A stretch of 64,000 nt of DNA from Drosophila persimilis (GCF_003286085.1 NW_020825356.1:868001-932000); one strand, 5' to 3'. Numbered from the stretch's first letter, positions 41,001 to 54,478 are shown. The notes: a model not told the origin generated them from the sequence alone. Numbers and translations: made by a program.

Positions 41001-44000
41001 GCCCTGGCTCTGGCCCTGGCCCTGGCCGCTGCCCCAATTTGATTCACTTCATCAGCAAGTAAACCGACGCATTAAAAAATATATATTCCCGTTCAGCTCG
41101 CTGCATGCAAAATGAGCCGGAGTAATAAAAAGCAAAATAACCCCAAATGAAAATAAAAAGAAAAACACACAAAAAAGACACAAGAATGAAAGGCTTTCTC
41201 CGGGATGCGAATCTTTGAATACCCTTGAAAATGCATCATTCCCAATAATGGTCATGGGACTATGATCAAATGTGGCTGAGTTCTGAGGAAACAAAACAAG
41301 TTAAAGCTGGTTTCTTATGACGACGTATTGCAGGTAGCGAAGCCGTCCCAGAAATGCGTTCAAATGCCTTTCCTTAATATGATCATACCCTCTGAAAAGC
41401 GTATAAAAAGGTGCAACCGGATGGGTGGGGGAAGAGATTCAGGGATGTGGCAGCTGCCAGTTGAAGCTGCCAAAAGGAAGCGTTAATGAAATGCGCTGAA
41501 AGGGTTAAAGCCGACCTCAAAGCCAACAACTTGAGCTGCCACAGTGGGTGGCAACTGCTGCCACCGGTCGAGCTGCAGGTCCAGCTCCAGCTCCAACTCC
41601 AGCTCCGGCCCTCCTCCTTCTGCGGACATGGTTGGTCTGGATGGGTGACCAGTCCTCTTGTGGACATGTGACACGCTCGCTTAGCTCTGCCAGTGTTGTC
41701 AACAGGTTGAAGAGCCGGGGACACGAAGAGCAGGAGCACAACCAACAGGAGGACCCTCGTCCGCAGTTCCAGTCTGAGCCCGAGTCCGGTCCCATCATCA
41801 TCATTAACATTTCAAACGCAAAACGAACAAAAACCAAATTTTTGAATCTGTTTTGTCAGTTTCAGTTAAGAGAAAGAATGGAATGGAAAGTGGAATGGTT
41901 AAGGGAACAGAGCTCAGAGAAGAGGGTACGGACAGCAGACTATATCGCGTGTCAATTGTTGCCGAAAAGCAAAAGTCGTCAGTCAAAGTGAAACCGAAAA
42001 AAAATGGAAGCCAAAACGAAACAAAGAACATGGAAAAAATGTGCCCAAAAAATAATACTTACCATCTAAAACCCGAATGGAGAATGCTCTACGAGTATGT
42101 GTTCGATATGATTAAACATCTTCTTTTAGCTCATGGAATATAAAGTAATAGTAAAAGGATCAAATCGTTTCGCTTCTGATGAACACTTTTTTCAGAATTC
42201 TTTGAGTGAGATCTCGGTATTGATCTGAGAGAACTGATCGCTTGGCAGCTATTCAGTGGGTCTCGGAACCGTGTTGTGTCTTAGATGTCGTTTTGAAGCA
42301 GGTTTCAAGGGAAACGATCCCCGTTTAAGAACTTGCAAACTTCTCCCTATCTCAGCAGGGGCTCTTACCTCCCTCTTGACTGAGGGGCTGTAGGAAGAAT
42401 CAAACCTCTTGACAGGTCCCACATGCCCCCATTAAGAGGATATCCCTTCCACCAGAGGCTGAATGAAATGAAAATAATTACTCAAATGTTATGCTACAGC
42501 TTTCACTTTTCACATTTCACAATTTTCCACGATTTTCATGCATTGCGTGGCCGAGGCCAATTGCGTGAGCGTATGGAAGGCAGGGAGGCCTGGCCAGGAC
42601 AGGTTGTGTTTTTCTTTTCTTTCTTTTCGTTACTTTTTTTTTTGGGAAATCGGTTTTTTATTTGTGCCGTGGCTTGACTTCCGTTTGACATTGTTTGATT
42701 GTCGTTTAATTGAATTTAATTAGCGTGAGGCTCAGCAAGGACGCTTCTCGGCTCCCTTTCTCTGGCTGGGAGGTCTCCTGATGGTTTTGGGTGGCTTGGA
42801 CGGCTTGGGTGGTTTTGTGGGTGCATGCTGCTTTTCGTTTATTAATGACAGTTTAACTTTTATGAGTATGTTGTGGCTGACAGTGCTTTTCTTTGATACT
42901 GAAATTAGTATTCATTCTCTCGTTTCGAGTGCGTGGGCGCGTGGGAACTGTCTGTGGTTGTGCAACACACCCACCCTTGCACTCACCAGCCACTCCTGGG
43001 GCCCACCGCCTGCCGCCCACTACACAACAATCACAGAGAGTGAGAGAGAGGTAGACAGAAGGAGTCCAGCTTATCGCTTTTCAATCACCTAAAATCGCTT
43101 AAGTGCGTATTGTATTTGTGTTTGCCACGCAATCTTCTTGTTAGTCCACCAACAGCCCCCTCCATCTACGGCACTACTCCCTCCACGGCCATCAGCAGGC
43201 CTACTAGCACTTAGCACCTTGGTGACTTAACCGCTCTGGCGAACGCACTAAATGAAGCCTGGCACGCACCGTCGCCATCAGCCCGAGCAACAGCCAACAA
43301 CATCAGTATCCGCCCCCGTCGGAGGTGTGTTTAAGTTTTAATTGCCGGCAATTAAAAGTACATAGATACAATTACCTACGCACACACACACCGACAAACA
43401 GACTCATGCATGAATGATGGCAGATATGCATAAATGTACACTCAAAGAAAACATGAAGCCGAGCATTACTCTTTACGGATAATCATGTTATTCGCGTAAA
43501 CCACATTGTAGGGTTGTGGAAATAAAGGAGCGCCAAAACACAGCGGAATTCAATGAAAGATATACTATGTATATGGATACGCAGAGGGTAGGGGCTGTAC
43601 CTCATCCATATAGGCAATAAATACTATTCAGTTACATGGGAGTACCAAAAATAAAAATCTCATATGAATTTCTCTTAGTGGCCATGCACTCACCACAGAG
43701 ATAGAAAGCAGTAGAGAGAACTCAGTAAATCAAGGCGCTTTGTATCGTATCGAGAAGCAATTGAGAGCACTCGATGGAAGAACTCCTCCAGCATAGTTCG
43801 AGACAATTAACAGAAGCGATTATTATGTTGATGATGCGGGCGGGGCACAGAGGTAACTCCTACACCCATCTACATCTACCCTTCTGAACTCATTAATCGC
43901 CTAGGTGTTGCCGGCAGTTTCTAAAATGCAATTAGCTGCGTCTGTCCTCTTAGAGCACCTTTAAGAAAGCGGTCCCTGCCTGATCTGCGAATAATTAAAC

Positions 44001-44167
44001 TGTGTTGCCTCGTACCGCATAGCCTCCCAACCATACCAAAGAGCCTTGAACTGAATGCGGAATGTGGCAACTTGAATCGAAATCTGAAAACTGAGCAGAG
44101 TTGAGCTAAAGTTGAGAGACGAGAGTTCCCAGACACAGATGCAGACACAATTCCAACTCCGAGACCC

Positions 44168-44211
44168 AGTCCCAGTACCAGTTCCAGCCCAGTCCCAGTC
44201 CCAGTCCCAGT
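44168..44211. repeat. CCAGTC/CCAGTA hexanucleotide array
   Basis: Imperfect 6-bp units of CCAGTC with variants; one of many such arrays in the window. Confidence 0.85.
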
Positions 44212-45150
44212 CTCTGGTACTGCTTCTGCTTCTGCTTTTGGCCACGCTTGGCATATTAAAAATATGTATAAAGAACAAACTTTTGGCCGACGCTGCTGCT
44301 GCCGTTGCTGCTGCCGCCGACGACGACGTACTTTCACACTTTGCCTGATTAAAACGCCGCCAAGAACCAAGAAGAACAAGGAAAGCCGGCTGGGGTAGTG
44401 GGCTTGGCCAAAGTTTTTGGCAGTGGCAAAAGGCTTTAACTACATTGCAAAAAGCCAGCTCGACACTCGGTTGTCGTGGCCTTGAAAAAGTCCCGCAGGA
44501 CGAATGGCAGGCCTATGGAATCTCAGTGTTTGTGTATAGAGAACTTTTCTCTGCTTTTCATTTCCATAAAAATGCGTTTGCTAATTTCATAATTCAGCTG
44601 TCTGGCAAGGCAGAGAGGAAACGTCTGGCAAGAAGATGGAGAGAGAGAGAGATTGGGAGAGAGGAGAGGGCTGTCAGGACGACAAACTAATTGCAAAGAA
44701 AATATACAGCGGACACAAAAATCCTTTGGACTTGGATGCGAATTCAGCTGCGGATTCGGATTCAGATTCAGATTCAGATTCATAGTATTCGGATTCGCAT
44801 GCAAAGAGGAGACTCATTAGCTTTGCTTCAGTTAATACAAAATCAAGTTGCCACCTCAACAGCAGCACCACCACCGCTGGCACCACCCCCTCTGACTGTT
44901 TGCCTGTCTGCTGCTGGTGCTGCTGCTGCTGGTGCTGCTGCCGCTGCCGCGTGAGCGTTAATCATCATCCTATACGCGTAATTACAGAGTCGGAGAGAAG
45001 TTTGGGAAGAGAAAGTGAGGGAGAGTCGGGCATCAGCGGAATATTAAAAAGAATGAAAGTCTCGACGCAGGGGGCCGAAGCACTAGATACCCTTGCACTT
45101 TCATCGGCACTTTCGAAGGCAGTTTGCCCCGATATCGCAGATGTTTAAGA

Positions 45151-45169
45151 ATACCCACTGAGAGGGTAT
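45151..45169. repeat. 19-bp palindrome ATACCCACTGAGAGGGTAT
   Basis: Six-bp inverted arms with the same length and end sequence as the copy at 57904. Confidence 0.7.
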
Positions 45170-47144
45170 TTGCAAAATTCACTTTTTGGGCAGAGCCAAG
45201 TTGGTTCTTAAACCAAGGAGTTGAAAGGAGCCCAGGACCAGATCAGAGTGAGGGTGAAGCGGAGGCTGTGGCTCGGCGGCTGTGGTGCTGAGCCTGAGAG
45301 CAGGAGAACCGCATTCAGTTGCGGTTGCAGCATCTTTTGCGGCTCTATTATTATGGCCACAAGCCGCAAATATTATTAACCTCGAATCAGCCATATTCAG
45401 ACGCGCTGCTGAGTACGCACATCTCCCACCACAGACAGACACACACACACACTTAATTAACTCTAAATGAATTCAATGAGTAAAATGTGCAATTTTTGTA
45501 GCATACTTTTTTGGATGAACAACAATATTATTTTTATGGTAATGAAGGGACAAATTTCCAGTAAAAGCTCTATAGAAATTTGGGTTTCATGACAATTTAG
45601 AGATTAATTATTTGCCAGGAGTTTTGTAAGATTCTATTAGGACCCGTACTATTTTAAGGAAACATCAACGCCTAAAAGAAGACCACGTCAAAGCACACAC
45701 AAAAATAATGCCAAGGAGCTTACAATATTCGAATCATGTGGTATCGCTTTTATCCCCATCCCTTTATCGAATATAGGAGCATAGGAGAATATATTTTTTG
45801 TATTGAATGGTCGCAAGGAAGTTAACCTGCTATGGCCAGATACATCAATGTTGTTTTAGAAGCTTTAAAAAGTGCTACGAAGTGCAAATGTGTATATATG
45901 AAGCTCGTTATCCGTAAAAGGAATCTGTCCGGCAGTGTTCATAATGTTTTGTAGTTTTCGCTTGAAATTAAACCAATGGAGACAAATAAAACTTGATCCG
46001 GCAACCCCCATCCATAATATCGCCCCTGGAGTAAGTAACCCCTTCAAGTGTCTCTGGCAAGTGGCAAAATCGAGTACTCCGAGAAAGGCTGGAATGGAAT
46101 GGTATGGAATCCAAGAAAGAATGTCAACGCAGAAGTGTTGAGTGTCAAAGACGGGATGCCAGGCCGAATTGCTGGCAATCAAATCCGAAATCCGCACAAA
46201 GCTTTAGCTACGGCGGGGTTGGGGTGGGGGTGGGGCTGGGGCTGGGGTTAGGGTATGGGGTGGGACAGCTCTCTGGCGATAACACAGCGCCAAAAAACAG
46301 AAAGCACTTAACTCTTAAAGGCGAAATACTTGTAAAATTTAAGCCCTACTTAATTTGTGATATTCTCGTAAACAATTGCCCGCGGCAATCCACGCTCTTC
46401 CCAAACGCCTAACCCCCGTTCAGGAACACACCCATTGTGGCACTTGTCACTGGCCGCGGTGGCAGCCTTGGATTGAGTGAGGAGTTGGGTGACAGCGGCG
46501 GTGGCGGTGGCGGTGGCGGTGGCTGCCTCGGGTGGATGGTTGGATGGTTGGTGGCTGACGCCTGCCACACAGCCCTTTTTCCCGATTTTTACTAATTTTA
46601 ATAAAGCGCCTGGCTGAGTCAAAGACAAAGGCACACCACACAGCTGCTTCAACCCTTTCCCCCTACGGGGGGGGGCTCGGTACGGGGTGGTGGAAAAAAC
46701 GACGACGACGACGGTGGCTCAAGGAACTCGATATCATAAGACAAAGGCTCACATCAAGAGGAAACCACAAGCTATAGCTACACCTACGCCTTAACCTGCC
46801 GCGCCACCTCCAGGCCCAGGCCCAGGCCCATGCCCAGTCACAGTCTCAGCCCCATCTCACCACCCACTATAGCGCCTGCCCCCACCCCCCCCCCTTTACC
46901 ACTCCAGATCCCACCAAGATGATGAACCGCAAGGCAAAAGTGTTAGCCAAGCTGCGGGCCTGCACAAAATGTGTGTGGGAATATGCTCCGCTCCGCCTCA
47001 ACGACATTTCCACACAGATGGAGGGGGGTGGTGGTGGTGTTGTGAGGAAGTTGTTGTGGGGCATGGGGCATGCCACATAGCATTCCGGCTTATTTCTTTC
47101 AATTTCGGTTTTTACTCATTTCGCGGCGCGGTTTCTCATTATGC

Positions 47145-47354
47145 AGACGACGCCAGAAGCATAAGCAGAAGAAGGAGGCGGTGGCGGTGGCGGTGGCGGA
47201 AAATGAGGAAAACGCGGAAATGCCGTTAGTGGATGCGCATGGCGAAGGTGAGAGGGACGGGGATAGAGAAAGAGACAGCCAGGAAGAGAAGCAGCAGAAA
47301 GCTTATCATTTTTTTGGCACCGAAGCATTATCTTATTGCTTTGAAAATCGCTAA
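47145..47354 (+). other. Weak coding-exon candidate, basic/acidic repeat-rich
   Basis: It follows an acceptor-like tctcattatgcag|. The frame reads RRQKHKQKKEAVAVAVAENE, then EMPLVDAHGEGERDGDRERD, and ends at a stop at about 47352. The (GGCGGT)n and GAGAGAC-type simple repeats could produce such a frame by chance. No product recognised. Confidence 0.2.
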
Positions 47355-50011
47355 GAACACTTGAATAAAAATATAGGATCTCTGCATGTGCCTGCCGTAA
47401 AAGTAGATTGTATAAATGTATCAAAAATTACATTAAAAGAGATCAATTCTTGCTGGCTGAGCTCTTGTGGATTGCTACGCAGTCTGCCATGCCAAGAAAG
47501 CTGATCGCAGGTCAAGCCTATTGATAGTTATTGATAAGAGGACTAAAGATATGATCGACACAAGAGTACCAACCAAGCGATCTTTTCGAGGCTATCTTAC
47601 GGACAGAGAGGCGTGGCAGAAGATGTGGCGACAGGAGGGTAAGAGGTGCGGGGAGAGAGACAGAGAAATTTACAGAAAGTGTGGTTCAACCGCGGAGCGG
47701 CACATTTGTGTGCATTGTGCTGCCGCAGCCGTTGGGAATTTAACCCTTTACCCCACTGTGCCCACAGTATCACCCCTGTACGGCCCTTCCAGCCCCGCCT
47801 CCACCACGTGCGCCCTGCTGGGCCTGTGCTCTGCCTGTGCCAGCCAGTGGATTACTCAATTAATTTAATTATGCGCTGTCAATCATTTCGTTGCCTTGGC
47901 CCACGACCGAGCCCCAGGTCCCTTGTCTGCCTACCAGGCCACGCCTATCCTTTTAGCCTACTGTACCCTCCTTGGCCCACCTCTTGCCACCACAGACAGA
48001 CGCCCATGGGTCCATTGGGCTGGGTGAGGAGTCTAGGCAAAGAGTGACTTATTTTCTTGTTGCCACTTAATTTTTGTTGTCCTTAGATTTGCGCCATCGT
48101 CTGTGGCCGCTCAGCCAGTGCCTTCTGCTTCCCATCTTAGCCCGTCTCACCGCATCCTAGCCCTTTCCTCACCCCTCTACGCAAATTTTGACTGATGCTG
48201 TTACCGCTTGTTCTCTTTCTCTCCCCGAAAGAACCGCGCCGAAATAAGAGAAATCATTTGCGTTTTTGCGTTTACGTAAGACATGAAACTGTAGTTGCTA
48301 ATCCATGGCCCCCAGCCTGTACCCTGGGCCCTGTACCATCCTGCATCCTGAATCCGAACTGGGGCTCTGTTGTATTGCTGCTGCCATTTCCTGGAGATTC
48401 TCATCAGTTCTATCCCTTTGCCTGGTCCCGGCCCCGGTCGCAGTCCCAGTCCCAGTCCTGGTTCCCATCCGTCGTCATGTTGACTTTTCCATTTGCCTTG
48501 GCAATTTTCCTGCACTGTATTCTTTTCCTCAGCTCGGCTTTCTCTCTTTCGCGTCTTGTCTCATTTTTTTGGTTCTTTGAACCATTACCTTCTGGTGCTT
48601 CTACTGCTCCTAGAACGTATCCTGCGGGCCTTGTTTGTGCTTGTATTTGTATAAGCTGCACATGCCTCAACGTATCTGTATCTGTATCTGTATCTGTATC
48701 TATGTGTGCATGTATGTGTATTTGTTGATGTGGTGTTTGCTTACATGTGTAAATTACTTTTCAATCTTGTGATTACTTTTTTCTACATTTAATTATTTTA
48801 ATTACGGCCCAGCGCACACACAGAGCAAAGAACCGGGGAGCCCGGCTAACCCGTTCCCGCGTTTAGTTTAAGGAACATGGCTGCTTTCCGCTGGGGGACT
48901 GCCACTGAACTTAATATGGTTGATTCATTCCTAACTATGCGATATATAATTAACCGTTTTATTATTCCTCCGAAATAATTTCCCCAGTTTACCAGTTCAA
49001 AAATGTTAAACCTTCAGCTGTGAACACGTTTTCAAACTCAAATGAAATCGATTGAATTAAAGCGTAAGCGAATTATAGTCTTTCCCTATTTTCCGACATT
49101 GGATGGTAGAAATTTCGTAACTTCTACAAATTAAACCTTGAACAATTTTTCTAGCTTGAAGGAACCACCAAAATAATTTTTCCCTCAGAAAAAACTTTAA
49201 TTTTTGCAATAAAATAATTAAAACATAAGTTATAACAAAAAGTGTAATGTTATGGCTGAAGAAATCTAAGAAATAAGTTCGATTTAGCACTCCTTCCTGT
49301 TAACTTTAATTGAAAACCTATATTTTAGACATAAGTCCTTTAAAATTAAATTGAAGGGAGTACCTGACTTTTTCATCATATGCATTATGGACCTTATGAT
49401 TTATCCATATTTCTAATGTCTAGTATCCATGATCAAAGCTACTCCAAGAAGAATCAATCAGCATACGATTTCTGTTGGCGCAATAAATAAAATATGTTAC
49501 TATTGATAAATATTTCTCGATAAAAGAATTTGAATAAATGTTTCGTTTCCTTAGATAAGCTTGGCTCAAAAGAAAATTAGTTAGTATCAAAAGATCAGTT
49601 ACTCTATCGAATGCCACTGAGCGCACGTAATTCGTCAGAAAACTATTCCTATGCTTTAATGCTTAATAGATTAAATCTGATCAAACTAGAACAATTTGAA
49701 ATATATCAACTAAAATAACTAATCATGAATAAATGGCATATGATTGCATTCACCTTGGACTATGTAAACTATTTCATCTATCGATAGGAGCCCCGGCAAT
49801 GTTCAGTCCATTAGAAAATAAAATATTTTATAATGGGCCATTCTGCAGGAGATTTACGGAGATTTAAGCTGAATTCAACCAAAATCAAAGCAAACTTTTG
49901 CGAGCTTCGTCATCAACTATCGAATAGCATAATCGATTGATTGACAATCATCGGCAACTCTAAAATCTCGATCTCAATCTACGGATAACTAATCTGAGCG
50001 CAACAAATCTC

Positions 50012-50317
50012 TCAACTATTTCCTCCCTCCAGAAAATCGTATTCACAGAACTGCAAAAAAAAGCACACGCACAAACGCAGCAGCGGGAGCGCTCCACAGC
50101 GAATTCCAACAGACTCATACTCAGCGGCAGTGTTATCAGAAGTAATATCAGCATTAATACTACTAGTAGCATCAGGAGTATCTTTAGACGCGGGTCGGTA
50201 GTAGTAGTAGAATCCACCGTAGTACAAGCCGTAGGAATCGGAGATATCAATCGGATAATCAGTATCAGTCGTAGCTTCAGCAGCAACGGCATTCCCTAAA
50301 GTATCCGGGCCTTCCAC
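50012..50317 (-). other. Weak small-protein exon candidate, Tyr-rich
   Basis: The minus-strand frame includes AVAAEATTDTDYPIDISDSY followed by GLYYGGFYYYYRPASKDTPD. This is an unusual Tyr/Gly cluster like some small secreted fly peptides and cuticle-type proteins. Upstream of it lie an acceptor-like ctttag| and an in-frame stop. There is no signal peptide in this exon, so a first exon at higher coordinates would be needed. Unrecognised; it may be chance. Confidence 0.2.
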
Positions 50318-50700
50318 AACTACTCATGATGCTCCTACTGCTGCTGCCACTGCTGCTGCTGATGATGATCGATCGACCGATGCAAGTTTGACAGCTGCTT
50401 CGGCCACGAGTAGATGCGCTTTGAATCACAAGTCCGTCCGTCCAACGTCCACCTGTCCACCTGTCCACCTGTCCGTGCGTCCAAGCGTCCGGCGAATGCG
50501 TCAAGCACTTTGGCAAGTTGCGTGGCAGCTCTTAGTGATGCTCTGCTGCATGGGCACTGCTGATAAGACGGGACTACTTTAAATGGTTGGGGCGCCAGAG
50601 CCCCGGCTTGGATCGATCTGTGTTGATCGGCGCCCAGCGATGACTACGGGATCAGCGGACCGCGGACTACGGACCACGGACCACGGTCCATGGACTCTAG

Positions 50701-51314
50701 ACTTGAGTCGACGACGGGATAAAGTCATTTGTGGGCAACCAACGCTGCTGCTGCTGCTGCCGCCGCTGCCGTCGCTGCTGCTACCTCTGCCGCTGTTGGA
50801 ATTTACAATTAGAGAGGCACCGAAATGAAAGCCAAATCAGCAACTGGCGGGCGGCTGACGGAATGCGCCGTATCGCCCTGCGCCCTTCGTCATTCCGTCC
50901 ACGTCTGTGCGATTTTTTCGGAGATATTTTTGACCCGAACCCGAACCCGAACTCGAAACCGTCGCAGTCGACGTCGCAGTCGCAGTCGCAGCGTACAAGG
51001 GGTAGGCAGTGCGCCTTGAGCCGGGCACTGCGCCGACTCCGTAACTGGCATATAACTGTGCTACCAGCCGCTTTGGCACTGTTCTACATGTGGGTGACCA
51101 AACAGGGGAAGGCAGCAAAGGGCCACGAAAACCGTTCGGCTTTACTCCGAAAACACGACGCTGACGCCGTCTGTGGCATCACCATCAATTCTCGGCTGCG
51201 ACGGCGACGGCGAGGCGACAGCGACAGCGACGCTGGCATCGACGCAGACGTCGACAACATTTTTGGCTGCAGTTTTCTTCGCGTTCTAAGAGTTCGACAA
51301 CTTTGGGAAAACTG
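50701..51314 (+). other. Region immediately upstream of the proposed start site
   Basis: GC-richer, with CTG-class repeats (50740-50785) and GACCCGAACCC/CGCAGT repeats (50930-50995). A 282-codon frame (50731-51579) runs through it, but its translation is Cys/Arg/Ser repeat sequence crossing the leader, so I do not call it a gene. Promoter-proximal function is inferred from position only. Confidence 0.4.
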
Positions 51315-51320
51315 TCAGTT
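51315..51320 (+). promoter_or_regulatory. Initiator-like TCAGTT, candidate transcription start
   Basis: TCAGTT fits the Drosophila initiator consensus TCAKTY. No TATA box lies at -30, and no clear downstream promoter element is seen at +28 to +33. The site sits at the left end of leader-like sequence. A hexamer like this occurs often by chance, so it is only a hint. Confidence 0.2.
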
Positions 51321-52496
51321 GGCAGCGAACTTAGAACAGGTAGACACGCACGTTGTCGGCCTTCCTCCTGGGCCCCAAAAAGAGAGAGTAACGGTACGCG
51401 ACGCGACGCGAAGCGACGCCGAAAACGAAGCGGAACAGTATAGAAAGGAACATCGTCACGACCCGAAACCCACACGAGAACCGACCAACCAACCCCCTCG
51501 CCAACGCAAACGAAGTGTAGGCGAAGCCGAAGTGTGTGCGTGTGTGTGTGAATGTGAATGTGTCCGAGTGCAGTCGTGAAGAAGAAGCAGGATCAAAGGA
51601 AGAGGAAAAGCAGAAGCGGCAGATTAGCTGGGAATCCCCCGGACAGGCTCCAAAGTGTTCCGATGCGTTCGTTCGACCATTCCGTTGGTTCGTCGTTTTT
51701 TGTTGTTTGTTGTTGTGGCTGCCGCGTCGCCAGCTCCGCTGCTTCTGTCAGCGCCGACGCCAACTGAGCTGGTCGCGCTGCTGCCGATGTAAAATTTTAT
51801 TACCCCAAAACGCATCCAGCAGTCGGGTTTTGGACGTCCGGACTACACCGCCGCCTCGCTGAGACAGACGACTTTTATTGCAATTCTCTCGCCCAAGCGG
51901 CGAAAAGCGGCCCCAGACCCAGAGGGCAACCTCGTTTGAGAACTAACGGACGGAGACGGAAATACGGAGATACGGAGAAACACGGAGAAATACGGAGAGC
52001 AGCAAACAAAGACGGAGAAACAAAGAAATACAGAGAAGCACGGAGGCCACAGAGACATTCAAACTTTTGCGCGGCATCAAAGTTACGAGAAAAAACTTTT
52101 CCGAACTACGCGCAAAACTAAAATCAACTCTTCCGGAGGTCATGCTGCTTATAGACATAGACTAGCCCCTTCTCCCGGTCCCAGATCCGCAACCCCCGCA
52201 ACCACCCCCTTCCCGGCAGCACCCTCCTTAAAACAGTGCAGTGAAACAATAAGAAGAATCAACCGAAGTATAGTGGAAACAACAATTGTCCAAAAGTGGA
52301 AAGTGCGCGGCCAAATTGATATTGTGTATACGCCTCCGATGCCGGAAAAGTTTAACACCCTCCATCGGCCGATCAATTCCTCCGATCAAGCCCTCTACCA
52401 AGAACAACTTTGAACTTGCAAATCCTTGAAGACCTCGCAGACGCCGCTGCCGAGCCGAAACGTTGACAAAATTTCAAACAAATTTGACCCAACAAA
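51317..52496 (+). other. Probable 5' UTR exon of the zinc-finger gene
   Basis: This stretch is GC-moderate, rich in CGA, CAA and GAA triplets and free of long microsatellites, like Drosophila long leader exons. It ends at a good donor (caaa|gtgagt, GT at 52497) that can splice to the acceptor at 54444/54445 just before the start codon. It holds several upstream ATGs and short open frames (for example the ATG at about 51663), so leader-mediated control is possible. The left boundary is uncertain: I placed it at an initiator-like TCAGTT (51315-51320), but transcription could start anywhere from about 50.7 to 52 kb. Confidence 0.45.
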
Positions 52497-54444
52497 GTGA
52501 GTGCCTAATAAAAAGTTATTTCGTTTCTCTAGTTTGAATTATTTTTGGTAGTTTTTCCTTGTTTTTTTTTTTGGTTGTTTGTTTTTGTGTTTTTTCTGGT
52601 GTTTTTCCATGTCAGTTTGTGTGTGTGAGTGCTTGTGTGCGTGCAGGTGCCTAGGTGTGTGTGTGTACGTGGAGGCAACGGAAAGATGAAGATCAGCAGC
52701 AACATTATCCAGCAGCAACGTCAGCAAAGCAACAACAGCATTCACAAGCCAGAAGAATAACGAATGATAAAAAGACACAACCAATAAGAAAATCCCAAAA
52801 GGAAATCGAAGAGGAAAGCAAAAGAAAATGTAGAAGTGTCCAAGTTGAAAGTGTTAACAAAAAAGAATCAAATGCTTATAGAAAATCGTAAACACAATCG
52901 ATACAGTCAACCGAAATCGAAACTGAAAACGAAAAAATTAACAAAAAAACACACAAAAATAAACTGATACGAATATCGAAACAGAATCCGAAAAAATCTG
53001 AAACCAAACTCAAAAACAAAATCGAAACTGAAACAGAAACAGAAACAGAATTCACAAAATAGGTAAAGTTCATATATATTTGAATCTGTAATCAATCCCC
53101 TAGCCAATTTTGTCTCTCTCGTCAACCCTTAAAAGATTTCGAGTTTCTCGGAACGCCAAAGAACCGAACTGATCCCAAAACAGACCTTACCCATAATTTA
53201 GCCACATATTTGTCCCGCCCCAGCCCCAAAAATCAAAAACTATCTGAAGCAAACCAAAAACAGAAATTCAAACTGAAATTGAAACGAACGAAGCAGAAAA
53301 TGATCCGCAAAAGAAAACCAAAAACGAAACTAAAAGCGAAATATATACAAGAAATTCAATGCAACAAGAATAATCACATTGAGAATTTGATAAATTGACA
53401 AACGATTATCGAGAATTTTTTAAGGGTTTTACTCATATTCGATGGATCGCATTTAGGCCATATTAGTGTGTATTACGAGTTGGTACCCAAGGAATGTTCC
53501 ACGCTGGAACCGCCAGAGAAGCAGAATGTAATTCCTAGAATAGAAGTCTGAATATCTGAATTTTTTCAGATACTGCGAATATTATAGATCGTTATCAAGT
53601 ACCAAAACTTCAGTAAACTTAAGATTTACCTTTCACATTACTATTAGTATTCGCTCAAATGAAACACATACATACGGGGTCCCAATCTTAGCAACGCAAA
53701 TTATTAAGTGCAGTTTTCAGCAGCTAAATAACTAAGAATTGTATTCGAATCGGCTTCGAATATTTTGACAGCCCCAGTTACAAACACTTCATTTCATTCA
53801 AGCAATTTTTCTTATCATGCAAACATACATATATACAAACATTATCGAAACATAAGAAAAAAAAAGCAAGTACCTAGAAGTTTGCCCACCTAAATTTAGT
53901 TTTTTTTTGGGGTCGTTATTTTTAAATGTACAAATTAAAAAATTTATGTTTGATAGCAGTCTTTTAAATTTTAGAATATGTACCAGCGGAAGGTTTTATA
54001 AACACACAAAATCATATAGACCATATACTTAGTAGTTAAATGCAGACGCCGCAAATCAAACCAGGCAGCTAATGCAATCAATTAGGGATACAAATAGTAT
54101 GAAAGGAAGGAAAGGAAAGCATCCGAAAGCTCGAATTCCCCATAAAATCGCAGTTCTTAATAACTCCCAAAGTTGATTGATATAATAAAGCCCACCCTGA
54201 ACGTTAGAACATGGCTCTTCAGATTCGGTTCGATTTTGTTTAGTGTGGTCTCGGGGCAGTTTCCTCTGCAAGCGATCCGATCTGCAATCTACTGGGATTA
54301 CGGAAGCTGAAGATTCTGATGTTGAAAATAATGATGCTAGTTGCGCCGCTCCTGTTTACACACACAAGTTTCGTCACGCTATCAAACACAACCATCAAAA
54401 TTTTTTTCAAATCCCAAACTCGAATCTGAATCTCTTCTGATCAG
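52497..54444 (+). other. Leader intron (5' UTR exon to coding exon 1)
   Basis: The intron runs from gtgagt at 52497 to ctgatcag at 54444, preceded by a T-rich tract (about 54400-54435). It holds a T run with GT-rich sequence at 52540-52670, the purine-rich candidate leader exon, and then AT-rich sequence without recognisable genes. The only open frames are short and A-rich. Confidence 0.5.
52680..53062 (+). other. Possible alternative 5' leader exon
   Basis: This is an unusually A/purine-rich, pyrimidine-poor stretch on the + strand, with CAGCAA and GAAACN repeats typical of fly leader exons. It ends at tag|gtaaag (GT at 53063). It lies inside the intron between the main leader exon and coding exon 1, so it could be the first exon of a second promoter. 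No convincing initiator was found and the left boundary is arbitrary. Confidence 0.25.
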
Positions 54445-54478
54445 CGAACTGGCTTAGAGCAGAAGGGCCCACCACAAG

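Larger units (their letters stand above)
41001..50700. other. Non-coding DNA upstream of the zinc-finger gene
   Basis: Apart from the two weak exon candidates it holds repeats: CCAGCT (about 41575-41610), CCAGTC (44168-44211), GATTCA (about 44756-44781), GGCGGT (about 46495-46525 and 47175-47200) and TATCTG (about 48676-48701). Two palindromes lie at 41385-41404 and 45151-45169. 48.9-50.0 kb is AT-rich. This region may hold enhancers of the downstream gene, but nothing specific can be shown. Confidence 0.55.

Noticed and set aside
48195-48728. 177-codon + strand frame with hydrophobic stretches
   Set aside because: Ends in TATCTG repeats, contains CCAGTC array residues, and shows no recognisable family.
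50731-51579. 282-codon + strand frame
   Set aside because: It starts in CTG-class repeats and ends in GT repeats, runs across the proposed promoter and leader, and has Cys/Arg/Ser-biased sequence without domains.
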